Below are positions 48,117 to 61,210 of a DNA stretch of 64,000 nucleotides, one piece after another. The position numbers were made by a program, and so were the translations under genes. The DNA comes from Papaver somniferum. Lineage: Eukaryota; Streptophyta; Magnoliopsida; Ranunculales; Papaveraceae. Numbering within the stretch: position 1 is the stretch's first letter; each line of letters starts with the position of its first letter. Below the pieces are notes generated by a model. The model ran no database searches and was not told the origin of the DNA. It saw only the letters and a list, made by a program, of their open reading frames with translations. The stretch lies in contig NC_039368.1 of assembly GCF_003573695.1 (NCBI RefSeq), positions 16,372,360-16,436,359 of the forward strand, written 5' to 3'.

Positions 48117-51100
48117 TGATAGGTTTGGAAACCTACAATAATATATTGCAAGTGCACAGCGTCTAACTAGTAGACAATGACAAGTACAGGTCGTTCCCAC
48201 GAGGAGTGTGCAAATACTACTACTGGCTAATACCTAAAATCAAATAACTAAATTGACAATGTTTTAACGGTTTTCAAGAATTCATAATAAAGTGAAATAA
48301 CAAATAATTTTAACGATAAACAGAATGATAGAAGGTTGTTAGGATTTTCGATTTCCACCAATTAATTATGCAAACTCTACTAATCTTTAAAAACCTATTA
48401 CATGCATTTTCAAATATTGTTTCTCCGTTGTAATTTTCTTCGCTTCATGGGTAGTGATTCTAAAGCATTACTTATCAATCCTAAAGCATACCACGTAGAG
48501 CATAAGTAATCAAGAAAATCACATAAGCAATAAAATACCAAGCTATATGAATAAAAACTACTAATCAATCAAATCATTATTAAGCATATAAATGCAGAGT
48601 TTTCATAATAAAATTGGTTTCTACCTAGACCCTAACATGGTTCTAGTTAGGCATGATTTTCTAAAAATTCATAAACATACTCAAATCAAAACTAGATAAG
48701 CAAGAGCGAATGATGGGAGAAGTTAATCTTCAAAACCTACTCCCAGCTTACGGCTGTGTAGCTGCTCTCTTCTCGTCTCCCACAACGGCCTCCCTTTTCT
48801 GTCTGTCTACAAGATGTTTATATCCTAGTAATGCGAGAACTTCCAATCGGGACCTAGGGGATCATTTGCAAGGACCTGTCCAAATCCAGCACCCATGTCC
48901 AAACCCGGATCCAGCTCACCAATACAATTTTTATTGCCTATCTGTCTGTTTAACCACCATCCACTTTCATTCCTAGTTCAGGTCACATCAACAGGCTCCA
49001 TTCTTTCCAGCCTCCAATGGGTTTCATCTTCATTATCCTTCGATTAAAAGGGGTATAGAACCTACACCTCCATTTTCTCCAACTGTAGCTCCACTTCTTA
49101 ATCTTTGTCTTGTAAACCTCTACGTGTAACGATCACCAACAGCTCAACCACCTCCAAAAAACTAACCCAGAACTTCTCATATAGATATAGAAAATGTCAG
49201 ACCCTGAAACTCATGACAACACCCAGTCTTCACCATCTGCATCGTGCTTGCACCATGTCTTCTGCATGTTAACTTCTTAATCTCAACACCAACGAATCCA
49301 TCGCCACATCAATTTTCTCCATCTCCATCTTCTCTCGAATTCAACCATGGAAACCATGGCAGTACATCACCACCAGCGCCTTTATTGTTCTCCCTGAATT
49401 CCAGTTCAACTCCAACTGCAAAACATCACCGGCTATTAACCATCCAACTATCGCCATCGATCACCAGTAACACCAACACTACATTCACAGTTGTGCATTT
49501 CTTAAGTAACCCATCATTCTTCCCTGTGTGTTACTTTCACGGCACAAATTCAAGTCAAATACCGACTGAAGTTCTTAGTAACTCGAGCTAATAATTCTGT
49601 GTACTTCAGTTCACATCCATGACCAAGGAAGCACGTTTAATCGTGGTCATCTAAACTTCTTTGCCGTCGGCAGCTAAACCATCTCTTCCGCCACCTCCAT
49701 ACAACCATCATCGACCAAACCACGTTAATGTCGATGCTACCACCACAATCACAATTTTAGAGAGATGCTACCTTCATGAGCAATGTAAGAATGTGATGCA
49801 GCGGATATTAGAGAAACTAGAGAAAAGATAAGCGTTGTTCAGACTTCAAATATTCCTAGGAATTTCGACTATGAACGTTGATTAATATCTAGACTTCGGT
49901 TTCCCAACTTTAGATAAAAATCGATTAAACTTGAACAAAGTTTGATAAAGAAGATATATATTCCAAAAAAAAAAGTTGCCCTAAACAATTTATGATGGAC
50001 TCTTTTATAGACTTGGGGAAAAACCCTAACTTGCTAGTCAAGAAAGGATGAAAAAACTCCCTAAACCGACTCAGACCCTAATTTGCTATTTTTGGCAAAT
50101 TTTGGTCGACCTAAAATAATGAAAGTACTCATAAAATAAAACAATTCGCCTCAAACGGCGGCCCAAACAGACTCCTAACGAAAGAGTTATTAACAAAATA
50201 AAAACTTTCCTAAAATAGCAAAAACGTATGTTTGATGCCCTAAACGATGGAATTTGGCTAAATTCTGAAGACCAAGGCAATCAAAGATTCCCTTGTCCTG
50301 TTCTTTGGCTTGTTTCCCATCGAAATGGACCCCTAAGGATCTAAATTACGACACTTGGATTTTTAGCCTCCAAATAGGCTATAGCCTGCTCATCTGCATC
50401 AGAATGGTTCTTAAAACCATTTGCTTTCTTTTTTATTGCTATAAGAAATAAGATACGGCGTCTTTATAACTCATGCAAAAATGAGTGGAGTAAGTGGTGA
50501 CACGTCCTTTAGTTACCAGTGGACTTCACCAACTTGGAATAGAAAAACCTCTAACTCTTCACATTATTTAACAAGGAATAATGATTCTATATTTCACCAC
50601 TTCATTTACTGTCGTGAGTGCTTTAGCAGTGATAGAGAGACAATTCTTTATTCGTTTGACCTTTTCACTAGGAGAAGCTTGAGTGCACACATTTATGAAC
50701 AACAAAACAGCCCAATTTAAGCTCCATATTTATTTGCTGCCATGAGTAATTCGAGTGGTCCTAATAAGAGCTTTTGATATATAAAAATACTAGGCCAATC
50801 ATGTTTTGTCATTGTGGTTGCTGATACATAGAAATACCAGGCCAAACCCATTACATAATTATGGTTGCTAATACATGAAAATATCAGGCCAACCCCATTT
50901 CATCATTGTGGTTGCTGATATATGGAAATATCAGGCCAACCTGGCTGCTGATACATGGAAATACCAGGCCAGCATAGTAAGTGCTGCTAATATATAGAAA
51001 TACCAGGCCAACATAATAAGTGTTGCTGATATATAGAAATACCAGGCCAGCATATTTGATCATCGTGGTTGCTGATACATGGAAATACCAGGCCAACCAC

Positions 51101-51273
51101 ATTTCGTCATTGTCGTCGCAAACACCATTAAGTCTCACATTTTTTTGTTTATTCGCTGGATGATCGAATTCACTTGTACTTTCTACAAAAGCTAAAATAG
51201 TATTAGTAACTAAAATATTGTATCCTAGCTACTATAAATATGGGTATAAAATGTAGCATTTACATGCTTATCA
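48117..51273 (-). repeat. LTR M, complete, short type
   Basis: 3157 bp, lacking the 35-bp block near 48497. TATA 50000-50010, minisatellite 50775-51098. Private GTGATAGAG (50629) and TTCGTTTGAC (50651). Its right end (CATTTTTTTG, AAAAGCTAAAATAG) matches LTR N. Confidence 0.9.
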
Positions 51274-52441
51274 ACACCCCCACACTTATATTTTGCTAGT
51301 CCTCGAGCAAAACAGAGATATTATGCAATTGATTTTTTATTTTTTTAAGAAAAGTGAAAATTTCCAAAAATATGGATAATTACCCACTCCCCCACACTTA
51401 AACATTACATTGTCCTCAATGTAATTGAGTCATCCAACGTAGAAATTAAGATGGGAAATGCAAAAATAAACAAGAAAGTAAAATAAAATAAGATATAGAG
51501 TAGAGGGAACAAATCTGATAGGTTGACTCCCATGAAGCGAAAGTTATATGTTTCCCTACTTTCCAGTAGCACGTTCTCAAACAATGTGGAGTTGGTACCC
51601 CAAGGTAAGCTGCGAATCATATATATAAAGCCTGAAGAGTTGGGGATCAACCCAACTAATATGATTAGTCATAAACATGAACCTGCAGTAAGAAATATTA
51701 GTACCCAGAGAGATAAAGTTGAATTCAATCTTATTTAAAACATAATTCGAACCTTGAATATGAAGTAAATCAGGTTCGCAGATAATTAGTAAAGATTGTT
51801 TAAAGAATTGAACAGTTTTTGTACTCCCTAAATCAGGTTCTAAGTCAGCGGAAATAACTTCCACGGTTGATATTGGTTCAACTTCAACTAAGTTGGGCAC
51901 ACAAACATATGTTGGTTCAAATTCACTCGTCGAACAAGGCCTCATTGGAGCAATAGTATCACGACTCATAGACCTATTATCATCTAAAACGGTTTCATTA
52001 TCAATATCATCAAGACAAAAAAATTCAGAACTTAATGGCTCAAAGGTCATGGTCGGAGCTTTCTCCACTGATTGAACTAGTCGATACTCGGACAAAACTA
52101 GAGGTTCTAGTCTGGGCTTCCATTTATTAGTGTCTAGCAGCGGTGTGGAGTCTAAATGTGAATTGACTTCACAAATAACCCTATGATCATCCAAATCATA
52201 TCCAAAATGAGCAAAGCAAGCCTCTAATGGATCTTCCAAGTGGCTCTTGCAAAATCCTTTCGAGTGCATAATCTCGTTTCGCCCACGACACTTCAGGCTA
52301 AGGTACCTACAAAAAAAATCAAACATAATGCGTAAAAAGAACCAAAAGAAATCTAAAAGAAAAACAAAATAAAATTATGTATAAAAAGATATCAATCAGA
52401 GAGTATTTTGCAACCACTCCCCGGCGACGGCGTCAAAAACT
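51274..52441 (-). mobile_element. Internal region I13
   Basis: 1168 bp. PBS at 52419-52435 (GCGTCA variant). Several private ORF substitutions. Confidence 0.85.
51577..52326 (-). CDS. Internal ORF, 249 codons, extended start in I13
   Basis: Same ORF, open 19 codons further upstream because a T-to-C change on the plus strand at 52324 (AAACATAATG) creates an ATG. The extra residues read across the putative splice acceptor, so the homologous start is probably at ~52269. Private changes include NSHLD, TNKWKP and LVEVEPISTVE. Confidence 0.35.
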   Translation of the reverse strand: MFDFFCRYLSLKCRGRNEIMHSKGFCKSHLEDPLEACFAHFGYDLDDHRVICEVNSHLDSTPLLDTNKWKPRLEPLVLSEYRLVQSVEKAPTMTFEPLSSEFFCLDDIDNETVLDDNRSMSRDTIAPMRPCSTSEFEPTYVCVPNLVEVEPISTVEVISADLEPDLGSTKTVQFFKQSLLIICEPDLLHIQGSNYVLNKIEFNFISLGTNISYCRFMFMTNHISWVDPQLFRLYIYDSQLTLGYQLHIV

Positions 52442-55400
52442 TGATAGGTTTGGAAACCTACAATAATATACTGCAAGTGCACAGCGTCTAACTAGTAGAC
52501 AATGACAAGTACAGGTCGTTCCCACGAGGAGTGTGCAAATACTACTACTGGCTAATACCTAAAATCAAATAACTAAGTTGACAATGTTTTAACGGTTTTC
52601 AAGAATTCATAATAAAGTGAAATAACAAATAATTTTAACGATAAACAGAATGATAGAAGGTTGTTAGGATTTTCGATTTCCACCAATTAATTATGCAAAC
52701 TCTACTAATCTTTAAAAACTTATTACATGCATTTTCAAATATTGTTTCTCCGTTGTAATTTTCTTCGCTTCATGGGTAGTGATTCTAAAGCATTACTTAT
52801 CAATCCTAAAGCATACCACGTCAACGGATTTAACTGAAGCACGAAATATCAATTGAAGAGCATAAGTAATCAAGAAAATCACATAAGCAATAAAATACCA
52901 AGCTATATGAATAAAAACTACTAATAAATCAAATCATTATTAAGCATATAAATGCAGAGTTTTCATAATAAAATTGGTTTCTACCTAGACCCTAACATGG
53001 TTCTAGTTAGACATGATTTTCTAAAAATTCATAAACATACTCAAATCAAAACTAGATAAGCAAGAGCGAATGATGGGAGAAGTTAATCTTCAAAACCTAC
53101 TCCCAGCTTACGGCTGTGTAGCCGCTCTCTTCTCGTCTCCCAAAACGGACTCCCTTTTCTGTCTGTCTACAAGATGTTTATATCCTAGTAATGCGAGAAC
53201 TTCCAATCGGGACCTAGGGGATCATTTGCAAGGCCCTGTCCAAATCCAGCACCCATGTCCAAACCCGGATCCAGCTCACCAATACAATTTTTATTGCCTA
53301 TCTGTCTGTTTAACCACCAGCCACTTTCATTCCAAGTTCAGGTCACATCAACAGGCTCCATTCTTTCCATCCTCCAATGGGTTTCATCTTCATTATCCTT
53401 CGATTAAAAGGGGTATAGAACCTACACCTCCATTTGCTCCAACTGTAGCTCCACTTCTTAATCTTTGTCTTGTAAACCTCTACGTGTAACGATCACCAAC
53501 AGCTCAACCACCTCCAACAAACTAACCCAGAACTTCTCATATAGATATGGAAAATGTCAGACCCTGAAACTCATGACAACACCCAGTCTTCACCATCTGC
53601 ATCGTGCTTGCACCATGTCTTCTGCATGTTAACTTCTTAATCTCAAAACCAACGTATCCATCTCCACATCAATTTTTTCCATCTCCATCTTCTCTCGAAT
53701 TCAACCATGGAAACCATGGCAGTACATCACCACCAGCGCCTTTATTGTTCTCCCTGAATTCCAGTTCAACTCCAACTGCAAAACATCACCGGCTATTAAC
53801 CATCCAACTATCGCCATCGATAACCAGTAACACCAACACTACATTCAAAGTTGTGCATTTCTTAAGTAACCCATCATTCTTCCTTGTGTGTTACTTTCAC
53901 GGCACAAATTCAAGTCAAATACCGACTGAAGTTCTTAGTAACTCGAGCTAATAATTCTGTGTACTTCAGTTCACATCCATGACCAAGGAAGCACGTTTAA
54001 TCGTGGTCATCTAAACTTCTTTGCCGGCGGCAGCTAAACCATCTCTTCCGCCACCTCCATACAACCATCATCGACCAAACCACGTTAATGTCGACGCTAC
54101 CACCACAATCACAATTTTAGAGAGATGCTACCTTCATGAGCAATGTAAGAATGTGATGCAGCGGATATTAGAGAAACTAGAGAAAAGAGAAGTGTTGTTC
54201 AGACTTCAAATATTCCTAGGAATTTCGACTATGAACGTTGATTAATATCTAGACTTCGGTTTCCCAACTTTAGATAAAAATCGATTAAACTTGAACAAAG
54301 TTTGATAAAGAAGATATATATTCCAAAAAAAAAGTTGCCCTAAACAATTTATGATGGACTCTTTTATAGACTTGGGGAAAAACCCTAACTTGCTAGTCAA
54401 GAAATGATGAAAAAAACCCCTAAACCGACTCAGACCCTAATTTGCTATTTTTGGCAAATTTTGGTCGACCTAAAATAATGAAAGTACTCATAAAATAAAA
54501 CAATTCGCCTCAAACGGCGGCCCAAACAGACTCCTAACGAAAGATTTATTAACAAAATAAAAACTTTCCTAAAATAGCAAAAACGTATGTTTGATGCCCT
54601 AAACGATGGAATTTGGCTAAATTCTGAAGACCAAGGAAATCAAAGATTCCCTTGTCCTGTTCTTTGGCTTGTTTCCCATCAAAATGGATCCCTAAAGATC
54701 TAAATTACGACACTTGGATTTTTAGCCTCCAAATAGGCTATAGCCTGCTCATCTGCATCAGAATGGTTCTTAAAACCATTTTCTTTCTTTTTTATTGCTA
54801 TCAGAAATAAGATACGGCGTCTTTATAACTCATGCAAAAATGAGTGGAGTAAGTGGTGACACGTCCTTTAGTTACCAGTGGACTTCACCAACTTGGAATA
54901 GAAAAACCTCTAACTCTTCACGTTATTTAACAAGGAATAAAGATTCAATATTTCACCACTTCATTTACTGTCGTGAGTGCTTTAGCAGTGAGAGAGAGAC
55001 AGTTCTTTATTCGGTTGACCTTTTCACTAGGAGAAGCTTGAGTGCACACATTTATGAACAACAAAACAGCCCAATTTAAGCTCCATATTTATTTGCTGCC
55101 ATGAGTAATTCGAGTGGTCCTAATAAGAGCTTTTGATATATAAAAATACTAGGCCAATCACGTTTTGTCATTGTGGTTGCTGATACATAGAAATACCAGG
55201 CCAAACCCATTACATAATTATGGTTGCTAATACATGAAAATATCAGGCCAACCCCATTTCATCATTGTGGTTGCTGATATATGGAAATATCAGGCCAACC
55301 TGGTTGCTGATACATGGAAATACCAGGCCAGCATAGTAAGTGCTGCTAATATATAGAAATACCAGGCCAACATAATAAGTGTTGCTGATATATAGAAATA

Positions 55401-55632
55401 CCAGGCCAGCATATTTGATCATCGTGGTTGCTGATACATGGAAATACCAGGCCAACCACATTTCGTCATTGTCGTCGCAAACACCATTAAGTCTCACATT
55501 TTTTTGTTTATTCGCTGGATGATCGAATTCACTTGTACTTTCTACAAAAGCTAAAATAGTATTAGTAACTAAAATATTGTATCCTAGCTACTATAAATAT
55601 GGGTATAAAATGTAGCATTTACATGCTTATCA
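52442..55632 (-). repeat. LTR N, complete, long type
   Basis: 3191 bp with the 35-bp block (one change, TTTAACTGAAG). TATA 54359-54369, minisatellite 55134-55457. Its right third is the source-like match for LTR L. Confidence 0.9.
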
Positions 55633-55935
55633 ACACCCCCACACTTATATTTTGCTAGTCCTCGAGCAAAACAGAGATATTATGCAATTGATTTTTTATT
55701 TTTTTAAGAAAAGTGAAAATTTCCAAAAATATGGATAATTACCCACTCCCCCACACTTAAACATTACATTGTCCTCAATGTAATTGAGTCATCCAACGTA
55801 GAAATTAAGATGGGAAATGCAAAAATAAACAAGAAAGTAAAATAAAATAAGATATAGAGTAGAGGGAACAAATCTGATAGGTTGACTCCCATGAAGCGAA
55901 AGTTATATGTTTCCCTACTTTCCAGTAGCACGTTC

Positions 55936-56699
55936 TCAAACAATGTGGAGTTGGTACCCCAAGGTAAGCTGCGAATCATATATATAAAGCCTGAAGAGTT
56001 GGGGATCAACCCAACTAATATGATTAGTCATAAACATGAACCTGCAGTAAGAAATATTAGTACCCAGAGAGATAAAGTTGAATTCAATCTTATTTAAAAC
56101 ATAATTCGAACCTTGAATATGAAGTAAATCAGGTTCGCAGATAATTAGTAAAGATTGTTTAAAGAATTGAACAGTTTTTGTACTCCCTAAATCAGGTTCT
56201 AAGTCAGCGGAAATAACTTCCACGGCTGATATTGGTTCAACTTCAGCTAAGTTGGGCACACAAACATATGTTGGTTCAAATTCACTCGTCGAACAAGGCC
56301 TCATTGGANNNNNNNNNNNNNNNNNNNNNNNNNNNNNNNNNNNNNNNNNNNNNNNNNNNNNNNNNNNNNNNNNNNNNNNNNNNTAGTATCACGACTCATA
56401 GACCCATTATCATCTAAAACGGTTTCATTATCAATATCATCAAGACAAAAAAATTCAGAACTTAATGGCTCAAAGGTCATGGTCGGAGCTTTCTCCACTG
56501 ATTGAACTAGTCGATACTCGGACAAAACTAGAGGTTCTAGTCTGGGCTTCCAATTATTAGTGTCTAGCAGCGGTGTGGAGTCTAAATGTGCATTGACTTC
56601 ACAAATAACCCTATGATCATCCAAATCATATTCAAAATGAGCAAAGCAAGCCTTTAATGGATCTTCCAAGTGGCTCTTGCAAAATCCTTTCGAGTGCAT
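55936..56699 (-). pseudogene. Internal ORF, copy in I14, interrupted by N
   Basis: Open on both sides of the N run (56699 to 56384, and 56308 to 55936). If four bases (GCAA) fill the gap as in other copies, the ORF is probably intact, so the break is likely an assembly artefact. Confidence 0.5.
56309..56383. other. Assembly gap (75 N)
   Basis: The flanks TCATTGGA and TAGTATC are four bases apart in all other units (GCAA or equivalent). The gap is either over-sized or hides a whole number of units plus four bases. Confidence 0.9.
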
Positions 56700-56871
56700 A
56701 ATCTCGTTTCGCCCACGACACTTCAGGCTAAGGTACCTACAAAAAAAATCAAATATAATGCGTAAAAAGAACCAAAAGAAATCTAAAAGAAAAATAAAAT
56801 AAAATTATGTATAAAAAGATATCAATCAGAGAGTATTTTGCAACCACTCCCCGGCGACGGCATCAAAAACT

Positions 56872-59800
56872 TGATAGGTTTGGAAACCTACAATAATATA
56901 TTGCAAGTGCACAGCGTCTAACTAGTAGACAATGACAAGTACAGGTCGTTCCCACGAGGAGTGTGCAAATACTACTACTGGCTAATACCTAAAATCAAAT
57001 AACTAAATTCACAATGTTTTAACGGTTTTCAAGAATTCATAATAAAGTGAAATAACAAATAATTTTAACGATAAACAGAATGATAGAAGGTTGTTAGGAT
57101 TTTCGATTTCCACCAATTAATTATGCAAACTCTACTAATCTTTAAAAACCTATTACATGCATTTTCAAATATTGTTTCTCCGTTATAATTTTCTTCGCTT
57201 CATGGGTAGTGATTCTAAAGCATTACTTATCAATCCTAAAGCATACCACGTAGAGCATAAGTAATCAAGAAAATCACATAAGCAATAAAATACCAAGCTA
57301 TATGAATAAAAACTACTAATCAATCAAATCATTATTAAGCATATAAATGCAGAGTTTTCATAATAAAATTGGTTTCTACCTAGACCCTAACATGGTTCTA
57401 GTTAGGCATGATTTTCTAAAAATTCATAAACATACTCAAATCAAAACTAGATAAGCAAGAGCGAATGATGGGAGAAGTTAATCTTCAAAACCTACTCCCA
57501 GCTTACGGCTGTGTAGCTGCTCTCTTCTCGTCTCCCACAACGGCCTCCCTTTTCTGTCTGTCTACAAGATGTTTATATCCTAGTAATGCGAGAACTTCCA
57601 ATCGGGACCTAGGGGATCATTTGCAAGGACCTGTCCAAATCCAGCGCCCATGTCCAAACCCGGATCCAGCTCACCAATACAATTTTTATTGCCTATCTGT
57701 CTGTTTAACCACCATCCACTTTCATTCCTAGTTCAGGTCACATCAACAGGCTCCATTCTTTCCAGCCTCCAATGGGTTTCATCTTCATTATCCTTCGATT
57801 AAAAGGGGTATAGAACCTACACCTCCATTTTCTCCAACTGTAGCTCCACTTCTTAATCTTTGTCTTGTAAACCTCTACGTGTAACGATCACCAACAGCTC
57901 AACCACCTCCAAAAAACTAACCCAGAACTTCTCATATAGATATAGAAAATGTCAGACCCTGAAACTCATGACAACACCCACTCTTCACCATCTGCATCGT
58001 GCTTGCACCATGTCTTCTGCATGTTAACTTCTTAATCTCAACACCAACGAATCCATCGCCACATCAATTTTCTCCATCTCCATCTTCTCTCGAATTCAAC
58101 CATGGAAACCATGGCAGTACATCACCACCAGCGCCTTTATTGTTCTCCCTGAATTCCAGTTCAACTCCAACTGCAAAACATCACCGGCTATTAACCATCC
58201 AACTATCGCCATCGATCACCAGTAACACCAACACTACATTCACAGTTCTGCATTTCTTAAGTAACCCATCATTCTTCCCTGTGTGTTACTTTCACGGCAC
58301 AAATTCAAGTCAAATACCGACTGAAGTTCTTAGTAACTCGAGCTAATAATTCTGTGTACTTCAGTTCACATCCATGACCAAGGAAGCACGTTTAATCGTG
58401 GTCATCTAAACTTCTTTGCCGTCGGCAGCTAAACCATCTCTTCCGCCACCTCCATACAACCATCATCGACCAAACCACGTTAATGTCGATGCTACCACCA
58501 CAATCACAATTTTAGAGAGATGCTACCTTCATGAGCAATGTAAGAATGTGATGCAGCGGATATTAGAGAAACTAGAGAAAAGATAAGCGTTGTTCAGACT
58601 TCAAATATTCCTAGGAATTTCGACTATGAACGTTGATTAATATCTAGACTTCGGTTTCCCAACTTTAGATAAAAATCGATTAAACTTGAACAAAGTTTGA
58701 TAAAGAAGATATATATTCCAAAAAAAAAAGTTGCCCTAAACAATTTATGATGGACTCTTTTATAGACTTGGGGAAAAACCCTAACTTGCTAGTCAAGAAA
58801 GGATGAAAAAACTCCCTAAACCGACTCAGACCCTAATTTGCTATTTTTGGCAAATTTTGGTCGACCTAAAATAATGAAAGTACTCATAAAATAAAACAAT
58901 TCGCCTCAAACGGCGGCCCAAACAGACTCCTAACGAAAGAGTTATTAACAAAATAAAAACTTTCCTAAAATAGCAAAAACGTATGTTTGATGCCCTAAAC
59001 GATGGAATTTGGCTAAATTCTGAAGACCAAGGCAATCAAAGATTCCCTTGTCCTGTTCTTTGGCTTGTTTCCCATCGAAATGGACCCCTAAGGATCTAAA
59101 TTACGACACTTGGATTTTTAGCCTCCAAATAGGCTATAGCCTGCTCATCTGCATCAGAATGGTTCTTAAAACCATTTGCTTTCTTTTTTATTGCTATAAG
59201 AAATAAGATACGGCGTCTTTATAACTCATGCAAAAATGAGTGGAGTAAGTGGTGACACGTCCTTTAGTTACCAGTGGACTTCACCAGCTTGGAATAGAAA
59301 AACCTCTAACTCTTCACATTATTTAACAAGGAATAATGATTCTATATTTCACCACTTCATTTACTGTCGTGAGTGCTTTAGCAGTGAGAGAGAGACAATT
59401 CTTTATTCGGTTGACCTTTTTACTAGGAGAAGCTTGAGTGCACACATTTATGAACAACAAAACAGCCCAATTTAAGCTCCATATTTATTTGCTGCCATGA
59501 GTAATTCGAGTGGTCCTAATAAGAGCTTTTGATATATAAAAATACTAGGCCAATCACGTTTTGTCATTGTGGTTTCTGATACATAGAAATACCAGGCCAA
59601 ACCCATTACATAATTATGGTTGCTAATACATGAAAATATCAGGCCAACCCCATTTCATCATTGTGGTTGCTGATATATGGAAATATCAGGCCAACCTGGC
59701 TGCTGATACATGGAAATACCAGGCCAGCATAGTAAGTGCTGCTAATATATAGAAATACCAGGCCAACATAATAAGTGTTGCTGATATATAGAAATACCAG

Positions 59801-60030
59801 GCCAGCATATTTGATCATCGTGGTTGCTGATACATGGAAATACCAGGCCAACCACATTTCGTCATTGTCGTCGCAAACACCATTAAGTCTCACATTTTGT
59901 TGTTTATTCGCTGGATGATCGAATTCACTTGTACTTTCTACAAAAGCACTAAAATAGTATTAGTAACTAAAATATTGTATCCTAGCTACTATAAATATGG
60001 GTATAAAATGTAGCATTTACATGCTTATCA
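56872..60030 (-). repeat. LTR O, complete, short type
   Basis: 3159 bp, lacking the 35-bp block near 57252. TATA 58755-58765, minisatellite 59530-59853. Has AAATTCACAATG and CCGTTATAATT like B and K. Private CCAGCGCCC (57640). Confidence 0.9.
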
Positions 60031-61210
60031 ACACCCCCACACTTATATTTTGCTAGTCCTCGAGCAAAACAGAGATATTATGCAATTGATTTTTTATTTT
60101 ATTTTTTATTTTTTTAAGAAAAGTGAAAATTTCCAAAAATATGGATAATTACCCACTCCCCCACACTTAAACATTACATTGTCCTCAATGTAATTGAGTC
60201 ATCCAACGTAGAAATTAAGATGGGAAATGCAAAAATAAACAAGAAAGTAAAATAAAATAAGATATAGAGTAGAGGGAACAAATCTGATAGGTTGACTCCC
60301 ATGAAGCGAAAGTTATATGTTTCCCTACTTTCCAGTAGCACGTTCTCAAACAATGTGGAGTTGGTACCCCAAGGTAAGCTGCGAATCATATATATAAATC
60401 CTGGAGAGTTGGGGATCAACCCAACTAATATGATTAGTCATAAACATGAAACTGCCGTAAGAAATATTAGTACCCAGAGAGATAAAGTTGAATTCAATCT
60501 TATTTAAAACATAATTCGAACCTTGAATATGAAGTAAATCAGGTTCGCAGATAATTAGTAAAGATTGTTTAAAGAATTGAACAGTTTTTGTACTCCCTAA
60601 ATCAGGTTCTAAGTCAGCGGAAATAACTTCCACGGCTGATATTGGTTCAACTTCAGCTAAGTTGGGCACACAAACATATGTTGGTTCAAATTCACTCGTC
60701 GAACAAGGCCTCATTGGAGCAATAGTATCACGACTCATAGACCCATTATCATCTAAAACGGTTTCATTATCAATATCATCAAGACAAAAAAATTCAGAAC
60801 TTAATGGCTCAAAGGTCATGGTCGGAGCTTTCTCCACTGATTGAACTAGTCGATACTCGGACAAAACTAGAGGTTCTAGTCTGGGCTTCCAATTATTAGT
60901 GTCTAGCAGCGGTGTGGAGTCTAAATGTGCATTGACTTCACAAATAACCCTATGATCATCCAAATCATATCCAAAATGAGCAAAGCAAGCCTCTAATGGA
61001 TCTTCCAAGTGGCTCTTGCAAAATCCTTTCGAGTGCATAATCTCGTTTCGCCCACGACACTTCAGGCTAAGGTACCTACAAAAAAAATCAAATATAATGC
61101 GTAAAAAGAACCAAAAGAAATCTAAAAGAAAAACAAAATAAAATTATGTATAAAAAGATATCAATCAGAGAGTATTTTGCAACCACTCCCCGGCGACGGC
61201 GTCAAAAACT
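60031..61210 (-). mobile_element. Internal region I15, chimeric
   Basis: 1180 bp. The left half has I2/I10 alleles (CTGGAGAG, GAAACTGCCG). The right half has CCTCTAATGG and the GCGTCA PBS (61188-61204), as in I13. Last internal region of the array on this side. Confidence 0.85.
60346..61038 (-). CDS. Internal ORF, 230 codons, intact copy in I15
   Basis: N-terminal residues follow the EACFAHFGYD form and C-terminal residues the SYGSFMFM / SRIYIYD form of I2, so the ORF itself is recombinant. Product unknown. Confidence 0.35.
   Translation of the reverse strand: MHSKGFCKSHLEDPLEACFAHFGYDLDDHRVICEVNAHLDSTPLLDTNNWKPRLEPLVLSEYRLVQSVEKAPTMTFEPLSSEFFCLDDIDNETVLDDNGSMSRDTIAPMRPCSTSEFEPTYVCVPNLAEVEPISAVEVISADLEPDLGSTKTVQFFKQSLLIICEPDLLHIQGSNYVLNKIEFNFISLGTNISYGSFMFMTNHISWVDPQLSRIYIYDSQLTLGYQLHIV

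Larger units (their letters stand above)
55633..56871 (-). mobile_element. Internal region I14, with N run
   Basis: 1239 bp including 75 N; ~1168 bp if the N run stands for 4 bases. PBS at 56849-56865. The left half resembles I13, the right half the GCATCA group. Confidence 0.85.
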
